Below, piece by piece: positions 8,377 through 16,250 of a stretch of DNA of 64,000 bases. How positions within the stretch are numbered: the stretch's first letter is position 1; every line of letters begins with the position of its first letter. The notes under the pieces were generated by a model, which was not told where the DNA came from, made no database searches, and was given only the letters and a program-made list of their open reading frames with translations. The translations under genes and the position numbers were made by a program. Source of the DNA: Paenibacillus sp. CF384 (GTDB lineage: Bacteria; Bacillota; Bacilli; Paenibacillales; Paenibacillaceae); assembly GCF_900106745.1 (NCBI RefSeq), contig NZ_FNNV01000016.1:62001-126000 (forward strand). The letters run 5' to 3'.

Positions 8377-9042
8377 ATGGAATTCTTCGTATTCGCCGTG
8401 CGATGCTTAATCGTGCTTCTGGCGACCTGGCTCGTCACCAATTTTATCGGCAAAAAATCAATAGCTCAGCTGACTCCCTATGACTTGGCCATTCTGTTCG
8501 TGATTTCGAACGTGGCCGCGCAGCCTTTAGTAAATAAGGACTCGTTCAAGACGGCTGCAGGAATGATCTTTATGGGTCTTTGCCTAGTGGTAATCGCGAA
8601 GCTGTCGCTGCACCGCTGGTTTTACAAGATGGACTTTACGCCCTCGATTCTCATTGCCAAAGGGGTCATCGACAAGAAAGAGCTCCGAAAGAACAGCATG
8701 AATCTGCATATGCTGCTCTCCCAGCTCCGGGTACAAGGTTATTTTCAGGTGTCGGACGTGGAGTATGCGATTCTGGAGGCGGGCGGAGACTTGTCCATAC
8801 TGCCGAAATCGACGGCAAGACCGGTAACGCCGGATGATCTCAAGCTCTCGCCTCAACAGGAAGGGCTCTCATACGCGGTCATTATCGATGGTTATCTCAT
8901 GAAAGACCAGCTTCAAGCGGCCGGAGTAAACGAGGACTGGTTGGAGAAGCAGCTCAAATCCCAGCATGGTTCTGCTATCAAGAATATTTTCTACGCGGAG
9001 GTCAACGATCAGAAGCAGCTGTTCGTGAGCGGGAGCCGGTAG
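8377..9042 (+). CDS. DUF421 (YetF-like) membrane protein
   Basis: 221-residue integral membrane protein with about three N-terminal helices (residues 1-80) and a cytoplasmic alpha/beta domain. Family signature: FIGKKSIAQLTPYDLAILFVIS, which matches the GKxxxxQLTxxDxxxxxxIS pattern of DUF421. A C-terminal LSYAVIIDGYLM segment is also typical. The start is taken at ATG 8377, 11 bases after GGGAG; a GTG at 8368 has too little spacing. It is co-transcribed with the DUF4363 gene and followed by a terminator. Its role is unknown. Confidence 0.88.
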   Translation: MEFFVFAVRCLIVLLATWLVTNFIGKKSIAQLTPYDLAILFVISNVAAQPLVNKDSFKTAAGMIFMGLCLVVIAKLSLHRWFYKMDFTPSILIAKGVIDKKELRKNSMNLHMLLSQLRVQGYFQVSDVEYAILEAGGDLSILPKSTARPVTPDDLKLSPQQEGLSYAVIIDGYLMKDQLQAAGVNEDWLEKQLKSQHGSAIKNIFYAEVNDQKQLFVSGSR

Positions 9043-9048
9043 ACTACA

Positions 9049-9087
9049 AACAGAGCACGGCAAGAATTTGCCGGCTCTGTTTTTTAG
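9049..9087. terminator. Bidirectional-looking terminator
   Basis: AACAGAGCACGGCAA (9049-9063) and TTGCCGGCTCTGTT (9068-9081) form a long stem followed by TTTTTT. It terminates the DUF421 gene and could also serve the convergent Cys-rich gene. Confidence 0.88.
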
Positions 9088-9098
9088 TTATCTACGAA

Positions 9099-9767
9099 TC
9101 AAAAACCGCACTGGATGATGCAAACTCCCTGAGCGGTAGCGCAAATCGGTGCACATAATGGAGCGAAAATACCGCACGCGGCCCGGCAAGCGTTGCCGAT
9201 TCGCACACAGTTTGCTCGGCAAGCTTCCCGATCGTTAGCCGCTGCGGCAGCGACGGCAGCTCTGCTTCTTCGCGGAGTCAGCTTCTTTAGTTCCCGCGCA
9301 AGCTTCGTGAATAGGCGCTTAAGCGCAAGGTTAAGCGATTTGCCTATTCGCACGTTTAACGTAGTGCCGTCTTTGAAACGAACCTTCTGCGAACCTCCGC
9401 AAGAGCATCCATCTTGACAGCCGCAGCCGCCGAATTTGATCGGAACGATGGCTTTCTTGTTGATAAATCCTCTGGCCGTGAGCTTGCCTTTCTGATCTCG
9501 AAAAATAATGTTGGCGCTGCAAGCACCTTTCACTTGTTTGCCGAAGGAAGCGGTGAGTCTGCTGCTTGTGCGAGTCAGAGACTGGATCTTTATTGTTGCC
9601 AAATTGCATGCATTTTGCGTAATGTTTAGGAAGAAGTCCATGACACCGCTGCGGGGATTGGCGACCACGTCGACGTTCGCGCTTAAGATGCCTTCTTGCT
9701 TGGATTTGATGCTCGCCGTTGCGAATAGGGTAGTCGTTCCGTTCACTGTTCGTAATAGTCCGGGCAC
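9099..9767 (-). CDS. Cys-rich protein with 11-residue CX3C repeats, unknown function
   Basis: 222-residue protein I do not recognise. The GTG at 9767 is chosen because GAGGGAG lies about 8 bases upstream; a GTG at 9803 has no ribosome binding site. There is no signal peptide. Residues about 1-110 look beta-rich. A cluster GCGCQDGCSCGG (Cys 115, 117, 121, 123) follows, then a basic amphipathic segment (LKRLFTKLARELKKL), an Ala-rich helix, and at the C-terminus eight cysteines at 183, 187, 194, 198, 205, 209, 216 and 220. These form four CX3C pairs at exact 11-residue spacing. This could be a metal-binding or disulfide-stapled helical tail, or a cross-linked coat-type protein. No function is claimed. 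Confidence 0.72.
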   Translation of the reverse strand: MPGLLRTVNGTTTLFATASIKSKQEGILSANVDVVANPRSGVMDFFLNITQNACNLATIKIQSLTRTSSRLTASFGKQVKGACSANIIFRDQKGKLTARGFINKKAIVPIKFGGCGCQDGCSCGGSQKVRFKDGTTLNVRIGKSLNLALKRLFTKLARELKKLTPRRSRAAVAAAAANDREACRANCVRIGNACRAACGIFAPLCAPICATAQGVCIIQCGF

Positions 9768-9920
9768 TGTTTCCACTCCCTCGAGTCGAATAGGTATGAG
9801 CACCTACAACATATTCGGAAGGGATAGTCTTGGAGTGGGTGAATGACCAGGGGATATAGTAAACGAAAGGGAAATCGGAAAATAGGCAGCTCTTACAGCG
9901 TATAGGGAGGCAGGTTAAAC

Positions 9921-10721
9921 GTGAAGAATGATCAAAATAAATTACGCGAGTCGTTTGAACAAGCCGCGAGCATTTACCAGCAAGCGCGTCCGGATTACCC
10001 CGAAGACTTGCTCAATGATCTATTGCGCGTGACCCATTTGAAGGCAGGCAACCGTTTGTTGGAAGTAGGTTGTGCTACAGGAAAGGCGACTCTTCCACTA
10101 GCACAGCGAGGATTTAATATCACGTGCATCGAACTCGGCGCGGAGCTCGCTGCAACTGCTCGGCGCAACCTTGCAGGCATGAATGTTAACGTTATTAACG
10201 GGAATTTCGAGGTGTGGCAACCGGAGGCGGGGGATGGTTACGATCTGGTATTCGCTGCGACTGCTTGGAATTGGATTGATCCTGAAGTTCGGTACAGGAA
10301 GGCATGGCAAGCCCTTCGTCCGGGCGGACACCTGGCGTTCTGGAATGCCAATCACGTTTTTGCGGATGAAGGAGATCCCTTCTTTGTTGACATTCAAGAC
10401 GTGTATCATGAAATCGGGGAAGGTAAGCCTGTAGAGGACAACGACTGGCCGCGGGTCGGAGAACTTCAGGAGCAAGTAGACGAGATTGAGGCAAGCGGTC
10501 TGTTCGAGGTTGTTCACCTCCGACATTTCGATTGGGAACGCATCTATCATGTGGAGGCGTACATTAAGCTCCTAGAAACCTTCTCCGGACATATTCTTAT
10601 GGAGGAATGGAAGCGCGATAAGCTTTTTGGCGAAATTCGAGCTCGTCTCCATAAACGTGCAGACCAATCCGTTCGCCGTCATTGGGGTGCCGTTCTCCAT
10701 GTCGCCCGTCGAAGAGATTGA
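9921..10721 (+). CDS. Class I SAM-dependent methyltransferase
   Basis: 266-residue cytosolic enzyme of the Methyltransf_11/25 type. Motif I is LLEVGCATGKAT (residues about 45-56), the acidic loop at the end of strand 2 is CIELG, and motifs around DLVFAATAWNWIDPE and ALRPGGHLAFWN follow the normal order. The WNWI segment is frequent in a subgroup of small-molecule or unknown-substrate methyltransferases. The GTG start follows AGGGAGGCAGG. It is monocistronic and its substrate is unknown. An array of CTAACGAA repeats begins 15 bp after the stop codon. Confidence 0.88.
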   Translation: MKNDQNKLRESFEQAASIYQQARPDYPEDLLNDLLRVTHLKAGNRLLEVGCATGKATLPLAQRGFNITCIELGAELAATARRNLAGMNVNVINGNFEVWQPEAGDGYDLVFAATAWNWIDPEVRYRKAWQALRPGGHLAFWNANHVFADEGDPFFVDIQDVYHEIGEGKPVEDNDWPRVGELQEQVDEIEASGLFEVVHLRHFDWERIYHVEAYIKLLETFSGHILMEEWKRDKLFGEIRARLHKRADQSVRRHWGAVLHVARRRD

Positions 10722-10735
10722 CCGTTTGCTAGGCG

Positions 10736-10870
10736 CTAACGAATCGTAGAAGCCTTATTTAAGCGAAAATGGCATCCAAAAAAATCTAACGAATCACAGA
10801 GGTCCTATTTAGCTGATTTCGAGTCGTGATGGACATTTTGCGACCAAATAAGCCCGCTAGGATTTGTTAG
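10736..10870. repeat. CTAACGAA intergenic element, locus A (three boxes: + + -)
   Basis: Three 25-bp boxes of one family: 10736-10760 and 10786-10810 on the plus strand and 10846-10870 inverted. Consensus over both loci in this window: CTAACGAAYC, eight variable bases (often GTACAGGY), CTTATTT. Start spacings are 50 and 60 bp, identical to the first three boxes at 33517-33701. A fourth box expected near 10896 is absent; a terminator lies there instead. Confidence 0.85.
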
Positions 10871-10904
10871 AGTTATCAAGGGGGGCGCAGATGGCCGAGG
10901 ACGA

Positions 10905-10944
10905 GAAAAGGCGCCACAGATTGGAGATCTGTGGCGCCTTTTCT
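10905..10944. terminator. Strong bidirectional terminator
   Basis: AAAAGGCGCCACAGA (10906-10920) / TCTGTGGCGCCTTTT (10928-10942), a 15-bp perfect stem with A/T tracts on both sides. It lies between the methyltransferase region and the convergent MFS gene. Confidence 0.92.
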
Positions 10945-10961
10945 TAGTTTCATCGTGCTGC

Positions 10962-12236
10962 TTACTGCGCTTCCACCGCAACGGGAACCGGGTCCTTGAT
11001 TCGGTAAATAGGCAGTAGAAACACGATGCCGATTAGAAACATTGCAGCGGAGCATTGATAGGTCCAAGAGAGCGATAAGCTGTCCTTCAAGAAACCGGAG
11101 ACACTCATGGTAACCACCATGGCGCCCATGAACATAGGTGTCAGAATACCGTTCACACGCCCAACGAATGATTCCTCCGTCTTATTCAGAATGAGCGTAT
11201 TTATACCGATCTGCAAGGCTGGCATGAAGAGGCCGATCATGGCTTCCATCGCGAGCGTGAGCCAGAACATCTCGGAGAATCCCATGATGGATACGCCAAT
11301 CCCCGTGACAAGCATGCCCCATAAAACAAGCGTTTGCGGCGCAACTTTGTTCGAGAACACCATCGATAATCCCCCGCCGACAAGCATCGCTGCGCCGTTG
11401 GCCGCGAAGAGCCATTGTAGATTGCCCTTCGGCAATCCGAGCTGCTCGGTAATAAGAAAGACGGCCAGCGTATGAATGACGCCGATGCCAAGTCCCGCAG
11501 CGAGGAAAGAGCCGCCCAAAGCGACGAGCGCTTTGCGATGAAGAACGTAATCGAGCCCCATCTTCATCTCGGTCCAAATCGAAGTCCCTTTATCGATTTT
11601 CTCTTCGTCTCTGTCCGGGGGCAGCAGCGTAAGTACGGCGGCAGAGATGAGGAACATGGCGCAGACAATGCCCATCGACCAGTGGATGTTTAATTGTTCG
11701 AATACGAATGTGCCCAGAATCGGACCCAAAATCATGAACACGGCCATCATCGTCTGGAATAAAGCCATGCCGGCCTGCATTTGCTCGCCCGGTACATGCA
11801 GCTTAAATAACTTCATACTGGAAGGCTGAGAGAACTGCGACAGAATCGCCGAGACGAACGTGGCGAAGAATATGGCTTGCCAAGAGCCATAAAGTAAGGT
11901 GAGCATAATAACGAAGATTGATATTGCGCTAAGCAGGTCGCATATTACCATTGTTCGCTTAGGTTTCCATCGATCAGCAAATGCGCCGCCGATGAAGGAG
12001 AATACGAAAATAGGCGCGAACTCCGCTACCGAGACCAGCGAGACGGCAAGCGCGTCCCCATCGGTCATTTCGACGACAAACAAGAGCACCGCGAAGTTGC
12101 GCACCCAGATGCCAATTTGCATGAATACGCCTGCTGATAAGATTGCTTGAATAAACCGGTTTCTGAGCATGGAGCCCATAGAGGGCTTAGCTTCTGATGA
12201 AGGACTATTTGTTACAGGGAGTTCCATGTTAAACAT
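10962..12236 (-). CDS. MFS transporter (EntS/MFS_3-like)
   Basis: 424-residue membrane protein with about 12 predicted helices. The motif A-like segment GGAFADRWKPKRTM lies between helices 2 and 3, and QFSQPSSMKLFKLHV, EAMIGLFMPALQIGINTLI and FVGRVNGILTPMFMG are typical of the MFS_3 group (enterobactin exporter EntS and macrolide efflux relatives). The ATG start at 12236 is preceded by AGAGAGGATG. It ends at a strong terminator. Substrate unknown; efflux of a drug or siderophore is the usual role in the family. Confidence 0.9.
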   Translation of the reverse strand: MFNMELPVTNSPSSEAKPSMGSMLRNRFIQAILSAGVFMQIGIWVRNFAVLLFVVEMTDGDALAVSLVSVAEFAPIFVFSFIGGAFADRWKPKRTMVICDLLSAISIFVIMLTLLYGSWQAIFFATFVSAILSQFSQPSSMKLFKLHVPGEQMQAGMALFQTMMAVFMILGPILGTFVFEQLNIHWSMGIVCAMFLISAAVLTLLPPDRDEEKIDKGTSIWTEMKMGLDYVLHRKALVALGGSFLAAGLGIGVIHTLAVFLITEQLGLPKGNLQWLFAANGAAMLVGGGLSMVFSNKVAPQTLVLWGMLVTGIGVSIMGFSEMFWLTLAMEAMIGLFMPALQIGINTLILNKTEESFVGRVNGILTPMFMGAMVVTMSVSGFLKDSLSLSWTYQCSAAMFLIGIVFLLPIYRIKDPVPVAVEAQ

Positions 12237-12323
12237 TCATCCTCTCTAGCAAAATAGTAGATCATATGTTCGATTCTACTATAATTATGTCTATTAAGGA
12301 AAGAGAACATACTCTTATAATGA

Positions 12324-12992
12324 TTAATATTTTGCGGGAAAATGAGGCGTGCTTGAAGTCGATAGGGATGGTTCCCTCAAGCTATTGGCAATGAAGAATT
12401 GGGCCGCATAGTAGGTGACCATGATCCAAATGTCGGGGTGGGAAATGTCCGAAACGAACATATTCCAAGACAGAAGGGAATCGGAGGCCAAGAAGAGCAG
12501 TGATCCGATTACAGCGTAAAGATTGCCGGTCAGAATTGCCGTCCAGGCCATGATGGAGATGACCGTTACATAGAGAAGAACAGGTGCGATGAGTCCGCTC
12601 TGCCCGCTGTCTTGAAGGGCATGCACCAGCCGTATACTCATATATCCGGCATAGGCAGCAATTGGAATGAGGGTCGCGGCACGCGGCCAAGAGAACCGCA
12701 TTTGCCGGATGAAGGATGTGGTGTAGAACAGATGTCCGATCAGAAAGGCAGAGAGACCGGCAACGAACCATTTCATTAAACCGTCGCCGCACATCGAGAA
12801 GAGCAAACCGAGCAAGAGCAGCGAATGCTTCGGCTGCCGAGAGGTCGGGCAGAGCAAGAAGGCATACGTCAGGATAAGAATCATAGGAATCAGCTTAAAA
12901 ACCAGCTTGATGACTTCCGGTTCGTCGGGAACGAGGAAAATATAAGAGAGGCTCATAAGTCCAATGGCATACGCAAGCATCTTACGAATCAA
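12324..12992 (-). CDS. YhhN family membrane protein (lysoplasmalogenase-like)
   Basis: 222-residue integral membrane protein with about eight helices. It carries YhhN family signatures: LLFSMCGDGLMKW, SAFLIGHLFYTTSF, GSLLFLASDSLLSW and a final YYAAQFFIANSL. Animal TMEM86 members hydrolyse lysoplasmalogens; the bacterial role is poorly defined. The TTG start at 12992 is 8 bases from AGGAGG. It lies upstream of the MFS gene on the same strand but is separated by about 90 AT-rich bases, so it is probably a separate unit. Confidence 0.88.
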   Translation of the reverse strand: MIRKMLAYAIGLMSLSYIFLVPDEPEVIKLVFKLIPMILILTYAFLLCPTSRQPKHSLLLLGLLFSMCGDGLMKWFVAGLSAFLIGHLFYTTSFIRQMRFSWPRAATLIPIAAYAGYMSIRLVHALQDSGQSGLIAPVLLYVTVISIMAWTAILTGNLYAVIGSLLFLASDSLLSWNMFVSDISHPDIWIMVTYYAAQFFIANSLREPSLSTSSTPHFPAKY

Positions 12993-13117
12993 GTGGAGCT
13001 CCTCCTTTTATAGACCGAGTAATGGTAGATACATAGATTAAATTATACCGCATCTAACAAGAAAAATAAGGATATTTTGATCGGCTTATTTAGGCAGAAT
13101 CGGTGGCTAATAAAATA

Positions 13118-13146
13118 CAAAAAGGCTTCCCGCAAAGGAAGCCCTT
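13118..13146 (-). terminator. Intrinsic terminator of the GntR gene
   Basis: GGCTTCC (13124-13130) and GGAAGCC (13137-13143) with an A tract at 13119-13123 that reads as T on the minus strand, just downstream of the GntR stop. Confidence 0.8.
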
Positions 13147-13155
13147 GTTGTTATT

Positions 13156-13806
13156 CTATAATCTCGACATGCGCAGCATGCGCTGCCGGTTATGGGCGTA
13201 GGATTGGTTGGCGATCTCTCGGAATCGATCGTAGTCACCTGCTAGAATCGTGTCGTAGATGGATTGATTCAGTCGGTTGGCGGAATAATGCGGCTCATGA
13301 GGCGTTAATTTGAAGTTAATGGTGGCGAAGAGAATCATTTGTTTGACGCTGGCATCGACGATCTTCGCAATGACGCCGTTGTTCATGACATTGAGCAAGC
13401 ATTCAGAGAATTTCATGGAGCTCACAAGGTACTGTGTATAATCATTATTCTGCTCAGCCAGGATGGAACGGTTCAGATGCTCCTGCAGATTCTTGAGATC
13501 CGGCTCTACTACACCATCTTTCAGTAGAGCAATGGCCTGCAGTTGAAACAGGTACAGAACCTCCATGGTATCAATGACCTCTTTCATGGAGATCTCTTTG
13601 ACGAGTACGCCTCTATTCTTAAGCGTAACGAGCAGTCCTTCATGCTCAAGGCGAGAAATGGCCGCGCGGATAGGTGTACGACTCATGTTCAGGGTTTCGG
13701 ACAATTCGTTCTCAGACAGAAGTGAACCTGGCATGAACTCGCCGGTTCGAATTTGGGTATTTACATAGTCGTACGCGGTATCGATTAGTGTCGAATTCGC
13801 CATCAT
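13156..13806 (-). CDS. GntR family regulator (FadR/FCD subfamily)
   Basis: 216-residue repressor-type transcription factor. N-terminal winged helix (residues about 8-75, with LSENELSETLNMSRTPIRAAISRLEHEGLL) and a C-terminal all-helical FCD effector domain (about 85-215), as in FadR-like GntR proteins. The start is ATG 13806, 8 bases after AGAGAGG; an in-frame opening reaching 13884 lacks a site. It is a single-gene unit between two terminators. Its target is not evident: the neighbouring phosphatase or the YhhN gene are possible. Confidence 0.88.
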   Translation of the reverse strand: MMANSTLIDTAYDYVNTQIRTGEFMPGSLLSENELSETLNMSRTPIRAAISRLEHEGLLVTLKNRGVLVKEISMKEVIDTMEVLYLFQLQAIALLKDGVVEPDLKNLQEHLNRSILAEQNNDYTQYLVSSMKFSECLLNVMNNGVIAKIVDASVKQMILFATINFKLTPHEPHYSANRLNQSIYDTILAGDYDRFREIANQSYAHNRQRMLRMSRL

Positions 13807-13892
13807 TACACGTTCCTCTCTCTCTTGCACTCCTCTGTATATTATGACATGCAAGAGGCGGACTGCAAACTGACAGCATCCCAATGCAGTTG

Positions 13893-13929
13893 AAAAAGGA
13901 GTCGCCCCGCAACGGGGAGCGACTCCTTG
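13893..13929 (-). terminator. Terminator of the tyrosine phosphatase gene
   Basis: AAAGGAGTCGCCCCG (13895-13909) / CGGGGAGCGACTCCTT (13913-13928) with an A tract at 13893-13897, that is T on the minus strand. Confidence 0.88.
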
Positions 13930-13938
13930 CTATCAGAT

Positions 13939-15060
13939 TTACTCCGTGTACATCGTTTTCAGCTTAGCGCGCTCTTCTTTCGTGATGCCAAGTCCTGTTT
14001 CCAGGAATGCATCTATGGAGCCGTACTTTGCTTTCATCTCGTCAATAGCTGCTTGAAGGAATTCTTGCTGAACGCCCATCAGTGCAGTAATGGCAGCAAC
14101 AACGTTCTCGTCTTTTACTTGCTGCTTTACACCATCGATCATCTTCTTGTTGGCATCCGCACGGTAGAAGTTGCTGAGCAGATAGTCGTCCATTACGGTT
14201 TTCTCATCAACGCCAAGCGTCAGAAGGATAATAGCGGAGCCAAGACCTGTGCGGTCTTTACCGGCCGTACAGTGCTGCAAGAGAGCGGCGTTCTTCGGAT
14301 CGTTAAGAAGATCCATCAATTGCACGTAAAACTTCGGAGCGTCAACCATCTGTTTGTTGAAGCCAACCATCATTTGAACGGCGGATGCGGCATCCTTCAT
14401 CATGCCGGAAGCGATCATCGCATTCATATCAGCAGTCCAACCTGCGTTGCCTGCATCCGTACGAATGTTGTTGATACCTGCTATTACCGGATCCGGAAGA
14501 GCTTTAACTTCCGCATCGGTACGGTAGTCGACGTTAGTCTTGATACCCATTTCTTGAATGGTCTTCAAGTCTGCATCCGTCAGATGGCCAAGCTCTTCGC
14601 CGCGGAATAGTTTGCCCCATTTTACCGTTTTGCCATCTGTCGTTTTGTAGCCGCCGAGGTCGCGGAAGTTAAAGGCGCCTTGCAGGTTTACTTTGCGCTC
14701 AGCCGTCTCGATCGTTGAGCTGTTCCCGCCTTTGACAAGGAAGTAAATGTGCGAGCCCGGTTTAGGATCTTCGGTTACAAATCCGTTAAATGCGGAGTAA
14801 GTCTTAGCCAGCAATTTACCAGTCGTCTCGATGTTGTCCGGGGATGTGCTCCAGTATACTTTGGCTGCGCCTAGATCAGTGTCCGCTTTCCAACGTACGA
14901 TTAATTTACCTTGAGCTGTGCGTTCCACGCTGGCTTGCGTGAAAGCACCCGGTTTCTTGGCGATCGGTGCTGCTGCGAAGCTGGATGCGGGAGCAACAAT
15001 GGCGCCTACGAGCAAAGATGCGGATAAAACCGCTGTTGTGAGTTTTGATGATTGTTTCAT
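13939..15060 (-). CDS. Secreted protein-tyrosine phosphatase (IphP/LipA-like) with FN3-like N-terminus
   Basis: 373-residue exported enzyme. Signal peptide at 1-30 (MKQSS, hydrophobic stretch, cleavage near SSFAAA). Residues about 38-125 form a beta-sandwich resembling fibronectin type III (LIVRWKADTDLGAAKVYWST). The catalytic domain (about 126-365) has FNFRDLGGYKT, KWGKLFRGEEL and the P-loop HCTAGKDRTG with nucleophile Cys264 and Arg270. Relatives dephosphorylate tyrosine, and some phosphoinositides. The ATG at 15060 is 10 bases from AGGAGG. It is divergent from the sugar ABC operon and probably monocistronic. The substrate is unknown. Confidence 0.9.
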   Translation of the reverse strand: MKQSSKLTTAVLSASLLVGAIVAPASSFAAAPIAKKPGAFTQASVERTAQGKLIVRWKADTDLGAAKVYWSTSPDNIETTGKLLAKTYSAFNGFVTEDPKPGSHIYFLVKGGNSSTIETAERKVNLQGAFNFRDLGGYKTTDGKTVKWGKLFRGEELGHLTDADLKTIQEMGIKTNVDYRTDAEVKALPDPVIAGINNIRTDAGNAGWTADMNAMIASGMMKDAASAVQMMVGFNKQMVDAPKFYVQLMDLLNDPKNAALLQHCTAGKDRTGLGSAIILLTLGVDEKTVMDDYLLSNFYRADANKKMIDGVKQQVKDENVVAAITALMGVQQEFLQAAIDEMKAKYGSIDAFLETGLGITKEERAKLKTMYTE

Positions 15061-15180
15061 TTTTATATACCCTCCTAAGAAATTCAATATGTCTACAAGT
15101 AGAGTACAAGTTGTGTGTTTTCGAGAAATCATAGATTTGTAAATGTTTTGTGTAGCCCTGGGCGCGCCTAATAATTGTCC

Positions 15181-15210
15181 TTGTCAAATGCTTCTATTTC
15201 CATTTATAAT
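15181..15210 (+). promoter_or_regulatory. Sigma-A promoter of the first sugar ABC operon
   Basis: -35 TTGTCA (15181-15186), 18-bp spacer, -10 TATAAT (15205-15210). Transcription would start near 15217, at the edge of the first operator. The leader to the first start codon is about 135 nt. Confidence 0.75.
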
Positions 15211-15217
15211 GATTGTG

Positions 15218-15236
15218 TAAAGTTTAATCGCTTTAA
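15218..15236. promoter_or_regulatory. LacI-type operator O1
   Basis: TAAAGTTTAATCGCTTTAA, with the central CG typical of LacI-family operators. It sits at the predicted transcription start, ideal for repression. It is the exact reverse complement of O2 at 15283-15301. The likely ligand is the LacI protein encoded at 18573. Confidence 0.78.
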
Positions 15237-15282
15237 TTTTCATATAACAAGCTGTGTTATATTTATTTTTTTATACCTAAAG

Positions 15283-15301
15283 TTAAAGCGATTAAACTTT
15301 A
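15283..15301. promoter_or_regulatory. LacI-type operator O2
   Basis: TTAAAGCGATTAAACTTTA, the exact reverse complement of O1, centre-to-centre distance 65 bp. It could act as a roadblock or allow loop formation by a tetrameric or paired repressor. Confidence 0.75.
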
Positions 15302-15353
15302 AATGCGTCATTCCGGCGCTGGTCGATTGGGCAATCGAAGGGGGATTGGTGGC

Positions 15354-16250
15354 GTGAAGTCAACCAGGGCAAGCCGCCGCGAGGGAAGACTGTTTTACTT
15401 GTTCGTGTCTCCGTGGCTGATTGGATTTATTGTATTCGCTTTGTTTCCGGTGCTCGCTTCCTTGTATTACAGCTTCACGGAGTATGACATCATTCATGCG
15501 CCGGAGTTTATCGGATTTGGCAACTACAACGAGATGTTCCACGACGAGTTGTTCTGGAACTCCATCGAGGTCACGCTGCGGTATACCTTCATTAGTGTTC
15601 CTTTGACGCTTGTCCTCTCCCTGATCTTCGCCATCCTGATCAATCAGAGAATTCCGTTCCGCGGTTTGTTCCGGACGGCGATGTATTTTCCGAGCATGAT
15701 CTCGGGCGTGTCGATGGCGCTCCTCTGGTTCTGGGTATTTAATCCACAAGCCGGTCTCTTCAATTACTTCTTATCCATGTTCGGCGTCGATCAGATTAAC
15801 TGGTTCCTCGATGAGAAATATGCGATGTGGGCCCTCATTATCATGTCCTTCTGGGGTTTAGGCGGGGGGATGCTTATCTTCTTAGCTGGATTGCAAGGCG
15901 TGCCGGCACACTTACTTGAGGCAGCGAAGCTTGATGGAGCCGGAAGGCTCAGGTCGTTCTGGAACGTCACATTGCCGCTCATCTCTCCCGTTATCCTCTT
16001 CCAGCTCATCATCGGATTAATTGACTCCTTTCAAGTGTTCACGCAAGCGTACACGATTACCCAAGGCGGGCCGAACTATTCCACCTGGTTCTACGTCTAC
16101 AACATCTACATTAACGCCTTCAAAAACTTCCGCTACGGTTACGCCTCAGCCATGTCCTGGATACTGCTGATTGCCGTTACAGTCATTACGTTCTTCATTA
16201 TGAAGCTGTCCAAACGATACGTGCATTACGAAGGGGGAACCCCGCAATGA
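15354..16250 (+). CDS. Sugar ABC transporter permease (UgpA/MalF type)
   Basis: 298-residue inner membrane component of a CUT1-type importer with six predicted helices. The cytoplasmic EAA loop is present (EAAKLDGAGRLRSFWNVTLP), where the ATPase docks. The GTG at 15354 is chosen, 10 bases after AAGGGGG; an ATG at 15303 touches operator O2 and has no ribosome binding site. First gene of the operon permease-permease-binding protein; it overlaps the next gene by 4 bp (ATGA). No ATPase gene is present, so it probably relies on a shared MsmX-type ATPase. Confidence 0.93.
   Translation: MKSTRASRREGRLFYLFVSPWLIGFIVFALFPVLASLYYSFTEYDIIHAPEFIGFGNYNEMFHDELFWNSIEVTLRYTFISVPLTLVLSLIFAILINQRIPFRGLFRTAMYFPSMISGVSMALLWFWVFNPQAGLFNYFLSMFGVDQINWFLDEKYAMWALIIMSFWGLGGGMLIFLAGLQGVPAHLLEAAKLDGAGRLRSFWNVTLPLISPVILFQLIIGLIDSFQVFTQAYTITQGGPNYSTWFYVYNIYINAFKNFRYGYASAMSWILLIAVTVITFFIMKLSKRYVHYEGGTPQ

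Noticed and set aside
9768-9803. GTG 9803 as start of the Cys-rich protein
   Set aside because: No ribosome binding site there; the GTG at 9767 has GAGGGAG at 8 bases.
15303-15353. ATG 15303 as start of the first sugar permease
   Set aside because: It touches operator O2 and lacks a Shine-Dalgarno; GTG 15354 has AAGGGGG at a good distance.
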